Source of the DNA: Lepus europaeus
Taxonomy: Eukaryota; Chordata; Mammalia; Lagomorpha; Leporidae
DNA length: 64,000 nt
Direction: 5' to 3'
NCBI RefSeq assembly: GCF_033115175.1
Contig: NC_084829.1
Location: 15,574,496 to 15,638,495, forward strand
The position numbers were made by a program, and so were the translations under genes. Shown here in pieces: positions 57,068 through 64,000 of this stretch (positions within the stretch are counted from its first letter, which is position 1; the number at the start of each line of letters is the position of its first letter). The notes below the pieces were generated by a model, which saw nothing but the letters and a program-made list of their open reading frames with translations, was not told the origin of the DNA and did no database searches.

Positions 57068-57929
57068 TGAACCTGGCCACTCATCCTATAGGCTGTCACA
57101 ACACTGTTGAACAATCAATACAAAGAACCACTGGATATGGCTGAAAACTATGGTAATCTTGTAGCAACCTAGACATTTTCATCCATAAAATAAGAATTCA
57201 GGCTTTGAACTGGCTGTTTCTTTTTATATGTTTCCTCTTTTCCTTCTCCAAGGATGGATGTAGTAAACCTTCAGCCAAAGGCATGTTGGCCATCCGCAAG
57301 CCCAGTGCATCTGGCTAGTTCTCTATATATCTTTTTTGGCTAGATTTACATTGGACTAGCTCAGCCTAAGTTTTATTTCTAGTTTTTAATTTTTATATAA
57401 GTATGCACTGAGAAAAATGTGTTCCAATAAATCAAAATGAGAAAAAAAATTTTAAATAATAAAATCTATGCAGGTTGTTCCACAATATGTATTTACATGA
57501 ACATTTTGAAGACTCCTCGTATATGCTTAATGATAATAGCTTTTGATAACAGTAACTCTGTAACATAAATATTGCTGATGAAGTCCAATAATGTTATACA
57601 CTTAGAGCTCCAGGAAAAGAAACTAGAAAATGGACTGACAGTAGTGTATCTATCTCACTTACTGCTCACTGCACTTGGCAGTACTAGAGGAAAATGTTGA
57701 AAAAAGCCAGTTTGCAGGCATGAAAGAAAATGGGTAGATCCCAGAAACTGGGGTCATGTAAAACTGGAAAAGCTCTCAAAACTTTCTACAGAAGCAAGGC
57801 CTCATCAAAGAACGCATCCCATCCAAAGAGTAGAGAACACTCACAATATCTGCCCCCAGAATTTCGAGATGGCCAGGTTGTCCTTATATCAGAGAGAGAA
57901 CATGGTCACCCATGTGTGGGTCTTACAGT
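57068..57929. other. Intron sequence, no exon recognised
   Basis: CCAATAAATC followed by an A-rich run near 57424-57450 might be an old retrocopy end. A 69-codon frame at 57730-57939 runs into the L1 fragment and is not recognisable. Confidence 0.4.
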
Positions 57930-58265
57930 TTCTGCTTAGAAATTGCACATGCCACATGTTTTTTTCTGATATGTGGTAGCTAATATATAGAGTACAAAAA
58001 ATTTTAATGTATATGAATGAAATTGACATCTTAGGATTTGATTACTGTTTATAAGAAGTCTTCATCTATAGTCCTGCTGAACAGTGGTCTCTCTACTCTT
58101 TACTTGTTGAACTCTTTTATTTAGTAGAGCATTAAGCCTGTGACTATAAAGTAAATTAAAATGTATCACAAAAATTACAAAAGGGAGAGGGTGGGGGAAG
58201 AAAGTATCATATTAGAATTCTATGAACTACATGAAATCTTTACATCAGTAAAAATAAATTATAAA
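57930..58265 (+). mobile_element. LINE-1 3' end
   Basis: The ORF2 terminus is recognisable at CACATGTTTTTTTCTGATATG, followed by a 3'UTR with a GGGAGAGGGTGGGGGAAG block. That block is the sense counterpart of the one at 13020-13070. It ends in AATAAATTATAAAATAAG. Confidence 0.65.
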
Positions 58266-58394
58266 ATAAGTCACTTCCATTCATATGTTGTTGGTCAAAG
58301 CAAGTCATAGAGAGGACTATGAATCTGTTTATGTGATTTCCATTGTAAGGGGAATATGCAATTATTCTATAGAGAAAGGCAAATTCCATGTTAT

Positions 58395-58860
58395 TTTTTT
58401 AGTCTTTTTTTTTTCATTTTTAATTATCTTTATATACAGATCAACTCTATACTAAGTAAAGATTTCAACAGTTTGCACCCACCCAGACACACAAAGTATA
58501 AAGTACTGTTTGAAGACTAGTTTTACCGTTAGTTCTCACAGTACAACACATTAAGGATAGAGGTCCTACATGGGGAGCAAGTGCGCAGTGACTCCTGTAT
58601 TTGATAAAACAATTGACACTCTTATTTATGATGTCAGTGATCACCTGAGGCTCTTGTCATGAGCTACCAAGGCTATGGAAGTCTCTTGAGTCCACAAAGT
58701 CCGACATTATTTAGACAAGGCTATAATCAAAGTGAAAGTTCTCTCCTCCCTTCAGAGAAAGGTACCTCCTTCTTTGATGGCCTGTTCTTTCTGCTGGGAT
58801 CTCACTCACAGAGATCTTTCATTTAGGTCATTTTTAGGCAAAACGTTTATAACATGAGAG
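58395..58860 (-). mobile_element. Rabbit-type LINE-1 3'UTR
   Basis: This shares CTTTATATACAGA, CAGTTTGCACCCAC and AGTACTGTTTGA blocks with the L1 at 33.6-34.2 kb but reaches further into the L1 body, including the GACAAGGCTATAATCAAAG segment. It starts with a T run and faces the plus-strand L1 at 57930-58265 tail to tail. Confidence 0.75.
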
Positions 58861-58864
58861 ATGA

Positions 58865-59100
58865 TTTAGGTCCCCAGAATGTGTATGTTTAAGGCTAGTC
58901 CCAGCTCCTCAAGGTGACTCCATTTAGAGCTAGAACTTTTAGGATGTAATCGTGTTTAAATGAATTTATAAAGGCAAGACCCTAATCTAGTAGGATTGAT
59001 TGCTTTAGAAGAACAAGAAGAGAGAAAAAAGGAAGAGGTATCACCGTCTGATAACACACCAAGAAGGCTGCCACCTATAAGCCAGGAAGAAGATCTTAGA
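58865..59100 (+). mobile_element. MLT1-like LTR fragment, sense orientation
   Basis: GTCCCCAGAATGTG, AAATGAATTTATAAAGG and the AAGAAGGCTGCC...AAGCCAGGAAGAAG end follow the layout of old MaLR LTRs in the plus direction. A SINE begins at 59110. Confidence 0.5.
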
Positions 59101-59109
59101 CTTTTTTGT

Positions 59110-59420
59110 TTGTTTCAGATTTATTTATTTATTTGTTTGAAAGAGTTAGAGGGAGAGACAGGGATCTTCAGTCCACTTGTTTACTCCCCAGATGGCCGCA
59201 GTGGCATAGGTTTGGCCATCTGGCAGGATGCCAGGTGCCTCTTGCAGGTCTCCCATGTGGGTAGCAGGGGCTGCTTTTCCCAGGCCATTAGCAGGCAGCG
59301 GGATGGAAAGTGTAGCAACTGAGACACTAACTGCCACCATATGGGATGCCGGCATTGCAGGCAGTGGCTTTGCTATTGACATATAGAATACAAAGTAAGC
59401 TATGCCACAACACCAGCCCC
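59110..59420 (-). mobile_element. C-repeat SINE with a foreign 27-bp insertion
   Basis: Normal from CAGATTTATTTATTTATTTG to GGCAGTGGCTTTG, then an extra segment (about 59374-59400) precedes the usual CTATGCCACAACACCAGCCCC end. The segment matches 60814-60844 (see findings). Confidence 0.9.
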
Positions 59421-60249
59421 TACCTCTGGACTGTACAGCGTGTAGAGCAGTTAGACTATCCAATACATTGTATTTTCTATGGCAGTCCAGGGAAGGACAT
59501 TGATTTGTGGTGATACCATACCCTATCTCTTCTTACTTCTTTAATTTTTTCTCACGAACTTTTAAATTAGCTTGTCTATATCCAAGAATGTGTTGTTTCT
59601 GGGAGCGTAATACTAGGTCAATGTACTGATTTAAGGACACTGATATAGATCCTTCTTGTCTGAACATGGTGTCTTTTCAGTTGCTTGGTTCTTTTGTATG
59701 TTTGCTTTTTCCCTCCTATCAAATAAGTAGAGCAACGTACATTTTTGTGAAATGTACTGCTGGGCATTTCATCTTTTTGTTGTTTTATTTGTGTGTTCTC
59801 ACTTGTATAATGAATTTTGTAGGTTATTTAAATAATCTGTTAATTCATTGAACCATGTAATTCATAATAATTTTCAGAAGATTGTTTTGTAAGTATAAAT
59901 TATAAAGCATTTCAATATTTCTCTTTGCATATGAATTGACTAATTGCTTCTTATAAATAACTGTGGTGATGGAGCATCATTATCGTCCCATGTGTCTCCT
60001 TTAGCTGTGACATTCATTTTATCATGGTAAGAAGAATGCCCTGGACACTTATTTTAGTGAGAGTCTGTATTATAAATGGGATGATATTTAAAAATATACT
60101 TTGTGTATGTTCTTTTGATGTAGTTTGATTTACCTGGAGTGCATCTGATTTCTGTTGCTTCGTGTTCATGAGGACACATTTGTGTAGTAGTTTGAGTAAC
60201 TTTGGCATTTCAGTGAAGTGCAGCCTGATGATGCAGAAAAATCTATTTT
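59421..60249. other. Intron sequence, nothing recognised
   Basis: AT-rich; no feature seen. Confidence 0.5.
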
Positions 60250-60560
60250 AGGGGCCTGGTGTTGTGGCACGGTGGATAAAGTCTCTGCTTGGGATGCCCA
60301 TATCCCATATCAGAGTGCTGCTTGGAGTCCTGGATACTCGACTACTGTGTTTCTGATCTACTCCCTGCTAATGTCCTAGGGAAGCAGCAAAAGATGGCTC
60401 AGGCACTTGAGTCCTTGCCACCCATGTTGGAGATCTGGGTGGAGATGCTGGCTTTTGGCTTCAGGGTGAGATCTGGGTGGAGATGTTGGCTCTTGGTTTC
60501 AGAGTGGCCCAGTCCTGGCTGTTATCTGTATCTTTCAAATAAATAATTATTTTTTTTAAA
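60250..60560 (+). mobile_element. C-repeat SINE with a 38-bp tandem duplication
   Basis: GAGATCTGGGTGGAGATG units fill 60430-60467 and 60468-60505. The CT-rich part before the CTTTCAAATAAATAATT tail is deleted. Confidence 0.88.
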
Positions 60561-60908
60561 AAAAGGAAAAAATTATTTTCTTCTTTGTTACCCTGATCTA
60601 CATTGAATGTGTGTCTCAGTCTGTCTACCATGTTATTTCAGCTAATGTTTATGTCTTTAGGTAAAACAATGAGCTCTTTTTGGAATCAGATATTTTTCAT
60701 CCTGTTCTTTGTAGGAAAAACATGAGTTCCAGATATTAAGGGAAACAATTATATTGTCTTTTTTGAAATTAAAAAAATTAATATGCAGGCAGGATATTTA
60801 TATTGATTTTTGTTGCTATTGCTATATAGACTACAAAGTAAGCTGCATCTTATAAAAGGTGTGTGTAAGATAAACACAGAAGAATGCACTTCCAGTCTTG
60901 TTTTGTGA

Positions 60909-61079
<171 letters not shown>

Positions 61080-61302
61080 TGAAATGCCTCAGTCCCTTCC
61101 AAGAAGAACACCTTCTTCCTACTTGACAAATAAATGAACCCTTTGACATTAGGTGTAAGATTCCACAAAGAATGTCAGCATCAACTGTCTGAAGCAAGGG
61201 GCTCAAATTAGCCCTTCATTGCACAGTTTCTGAAGTTAAACCATTGCTATTCTTCAAAGGACCTGACTGAGCCGTCTGGCTTGTGTTGTTTTGCATTAAC
61301 AG

Positions 61303-61395
61303 GCTGCTGCATTTCCAAACCAGAGGTCATCTTCAAGTTGGAGCAAGGAGTAGAGCCATGGGTTGTGGAAGAACCCGTAAACCACAGCCTGCCAG
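61303..61395 (+). CDS. KRAB zinc-finger gene, KRAB B-box exon
   Basis: This 93-base exon lies between acceptor TTAACAG (ending 61302) and donor GTCAGT (61396). It enters and leaves in phase 1. It codes for about 31 residues with the classic B-box features: Ser-Lys-Pro-Glu-Val-Ile, then Leu-Glu-Gln-Gly and Glu-Pro-Trp. Many KRAB B exons are 96 bases, so this one is a codon shorter. The B box strengthens TRIM28-dependent repression by the A box. The intron before it is only 228 bases, as is usual for this gene family. From memory the sequence is closest to ZNF717-like proteins, but this group is highly duplicated and I do not assign a symbol. Confidence 0.92.
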
Positions 61396-62096
61396 GTCAG
61401 TCTGTGCATCCTGGGTAGTGAGGCTGGGACAAAGAGCACTCGCCAGATGTCTTTGGTTGAGATGTTACCAACCAATATTCCCAAGTCTCAGCCCTGCAGA
61501 CAGCTGGTTGTGTGCATCAGACATAGGCATTCTCTAGTCTCCAGGGAAGGTTCTCACTTAATATTCATCTTCCTTGTTCTTTGTTGCTGAATATCCTTAC
61601 CCATCTTTTCTTAGATTTTTTTCTTGGTTTAGATGCATTCTCTAAGTTGTCAGTTGTTCTTTTCTATATTTTATGCTGTTGTTATCCTTTAGGCATTTAT
61701 TTCCATGTTTATTCTTTCAGTACTGGTTAACTGGACAGCTTTTAGGCGCTTACCCTTTTGTAGTTTTAAAAATAACAGTATGAAGAAACAGGTATGTCTT
61801 CATTTAAAGAGCTTGCATTCTTTTGAGAGAGAAAAACCCCAGTATTTGGTGATATGAGGTAAGACACTCAAGAATGTTTTGCCAAATTGAAAGACTGGAA
61901 AATGGCACATGTTCTTTTAGGTAGGGTCCTAAAAGAAGGCAATTTTAGAGACATATGAATTATTTATCTTGGGTTACCTTAATGTTGAGATTAAAGTTTT
62001 CCAAATTTGATATACGGAGGATGTAAAATTCAGAAAAGATAGTGTACATCTGTATTGGGAAAACAGATTTATAAATCATCAGCTTAAAACTGGGAT
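61396..62096. other. Intron after KRAB B, nothing recognised
   Basis: AT-rich; no alternative exon found. Confidence 0.5.
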
Positions 62097-62400
62097 TTTT
62101 TTTTTAATTGTTTTATTTAAAAGGCAGATAAACAAAGCAAATGAAACAGAGGGACAGATATTTGCTTGTTCACACAAATGACAGCAACATGCAAAACTGA
62201 GCCAGGTTGATATGATCCCAGAACTCAATTTGGGTCTCCCCCAAGATGCATACACTTGGGCTATTATTTTATTCCTTCCAAGGTATACATTAGGAGGAAG
62301 CTGGTTTTGGGAGCAGAGCTAGGATTGAAACCAGGCATTGCAAAATTGGATGTGGACATCCCATGTGATTACTAACCTTTCTGCCAAATACTTGCCCCCT
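62097..62400 (-). mobile_element. Old SINE, diverged subfamily
   Basis: T run, TTGTTTTATTTAAAAGGCAG, ACTTGGGCTATTATTTTATT, end CCAAATACTTGCCCCC. Confidence 0.65.
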
Positions 62401-62454
62401 GGTCTGTTATTTAAAGTATTAGTAGATTTCCTAGAAGGTGGTGAGACGTGAGAA

Positions 62455-62812
62455 AAGGGTCAGGCCTTGTGGTATAGTGGGTTGGGCTGCCGTGTGTGAT
62501 GCTGTCATCCCATGTCAGTTCAAGTCCCTACTGCTATGCTTCTGATCCAGTTTCCTGCTAATGTGCCTGAGAAAGCAGCAAAAGAAGGCCCAAGTGCTGC
62601 CACCATGCAGGAGAGTTGGATAGAGTTCTTGGCTGCTGGCTTTGATCTGGCCCAGCCTTTTGGGAAGTGAACCAGCAGGTGGATGATCTCCATCTCTCTC
62701 TCCTGGGCACTATCACTCTGCCTTTCAAATCAGTCAGTCAATCTCCATCTCTCCTAGGCTCTGTCACTCTGCCTTTCAAATAAACAACAAACAAACAAAT
62801 GCTTTTTAAAAA
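62455..62812 (+). mobile_element. C-repeat SINE with a duplicated 3' end
   Basis: The ATCTCCATCTCTC...CTTTCAAAT segment occurs twice (about 62686-62730 and 62741-62780), before an AACAACAAACAAAC tail. Confidence 0.87.
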
Positions 62813-63928
62813 GAACATGAGAATAGGGATTCAGGAATGAACCTTGCGTACTACAGCCTTACAAATCTTGTTGCCCAGTTAGGATCCAGCATAGGAGCTT
62901 AGAAAATGTTGGTCCTAGACTTGGGAGGTGAACCAGAGGATTCTGAGTTCAAAGGCCAAGTGAATCACCAGATGCATACTGAAGGATTCATGTTTGTTTG
63001 AGGATAGATTTTGAAGCTAGCGTTCTAAAAGTACAAAGAGATAAATGTTTAGAAGACTCAGTTTTCTGTGACAGGCCTGTGACAGCTGAAATGCCTATGG
63101 AAGGTTAGTCACCAGAAGCAGATTATTTGCAGGCTGGAGTATGTACGAGGAAGTGAGTGGAGAATGTCAAGGATGTTAATCTCAAAAGGAGCCAGAAAAA
63201 GAGTTTTCAGCGATGATGGTCTCAGACTGGGTTGCAGAACCAGATCCTTTAGACCGGCAGGGAGAGGTTGTGCCCAGGAGTGGTGGGCTAGAGCTTTTCT
63301 GAACCTCTTAAGATGCTGAGGAGCAGAAGATGTCAGCTTTCTTTAGGAATGTGGTGTATGCTGTCTTAATGAATGGGGGAGAAGAGGTCACGTGTTTGAA
63401 AAATCCCACAAATGGCTACAGTCATTCCCTGGGGAATGGTGAGAAGTAGACAGACGTACATCGCCTGTTCCTAAGCCATGTTTCTGCTTAATTGACAGAT
63501 GCATGGCTCTCACCTGTACCTACAAGTAGATGTTTTATAAAAACCTTGCCATCTCCTAAGCTGAAAGAAGAGCAAAAGAAAAGCACAAAATATAGTTATT
63601 ATGAGGCAAAAATGGAGAGAGTGGGAAAAATGGCTGATGAAAAGTTCTCAGCATAATACTAGAGCTAGGCAGTAGTGTTTTCCAATTTGTTAAAAGGAAA
63701 AATAAAACAACAAAAACCATCCTGATTTCACATTGGAAAATCTACTAGTGTAATTTATTATATTGATTCACCAGGGAGAATTAACATGTACTGTCATAAA
63801 TGAATGTCCTTTATTGACGTTTAAAGATTTTGTCATGACAGGAAGGAACTATTTTGCCTTTATACACGTATTCCAGAAGAAATGTTTAGATGTGGTTGAT
63901 GAATATGATTTTTTTCCCCTCATTTCAG
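62813..63928. other. Intron before the zinc-finger exon, nothing recognised
   Basis: No SINE or exon identified in 1.1 kb; ends in the acceptor of the next coding exon. Confidence 0.5.
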
Positions 63929-64000
63929 TTCTCCAGAAAATGGACGACCTCATTGGAACAAGCCAGGAAATTCAAGACGTGATTTTCTGGCAAGTTGTAA
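63929..64000 (+). CDS. KRAB zinc-finger gene, start of the next coding exon (cut by the window end)
   Basis: A polypyrimidine tract and acceptor (CCTCATTTCAG, ending 63928) precede a frame that continues from the B box in phase 1 and stays open for 24 codons to the window end. It encodes a linker beginning Val-Leu-Gln-Lys-Met-Asp-Asp-Leu-Ile and including Thr-Ser-Gln-Glu and Phe-Trp-Gln-Val-Val. A linker of this type precedes the C2H2 array in ZNF717-like proteins (from memory). No zinc finger (CX2-4CX12HX3-4H) is reached yet, so the number of fingers, and whether they are intact, cannot be judged here. The exon probably runs on into the large zinc-finger exon. Confidence 0.85.

Noticed and set aside
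57730-57939. 69-codon frame as a small protein gene
   Set aside because: It leads into an L1 3' fragment and has no recognisable similarity or promoter.

Overview
This window is nuclear DNA from a lagomorph, most probably the European rabbit or a close relative. The evidence is the repeat content: about 60 copies of the tRNA-derived C-repeat SINE (CSINE), both young GC-rich copies and older diverged ones, plus LINE-1 tails whose 3' untranslated region looks like that of rabbit L1. Most of the open reading frames in the window lie inside SINEs and are not genes. I see no bacterial, plasmid or phage features.

Layout. From 1 to 22 kb the DNA is intergenic or intronic. It is packed with SINEs, with an ancient LINE-2-like fragment (about 6.6-7.4 kb), several L1 tails, and a retroposed endogenous-retrovirus transcript (10.8-11.9 kb). 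At 22.1-22.9 kb there is a CpG island with NRF1-like sites. A polyadenylation signal and a 17-base A run lie downstream on the minus strand, so this is a promoter or transcription unit of unknown identity, or a retrocopy. At 26.7-28.0 kb two related minus-strand retroviral LTRs sit side by side. At 33.6-34.2 kb there is a rabbit-type L1 3'UTR. At 34.7-37.1 kb lies a decayed processed pseudogene of DNAJA3, the mitochondrial Hsp40.

The only clear protein-coding gene is a KRAB zinc-finger gene on the plus strand. It runs from a CpG promoter at about 43.4 kb (NRF1-like, GC-box and YY1-like sites) through a short exon carrying the start codon at 46.96 kb, a 14-kb SINE-rich intron, a KRAB A exon (60,948-61,074) and a KRAB B exon (61,303-61,395), to the beginning of the next exon (63,929), which is cut by the window end. 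Splice sites and phases agree throughout. The zinc fingers would lie just beyond the window. The KRAB and linker sequence resembles the ZNF717-like group, but orthology cannot be settled from the sequence alone.

No new defence-type or multi-gene system was found. The items most worth a second look are structural: the L1-mobilised retroviral transcript, an LTR pair framed by imperfect 50-bp direct repeats, a short sequence inside a SINE that matches a site 1.4 kb away, a 148-bp GC-rich retroposed insert of unknown source, and the unidentified CpG-island transcript. Repeat-family names here come from recognition by eye; no database was searched.
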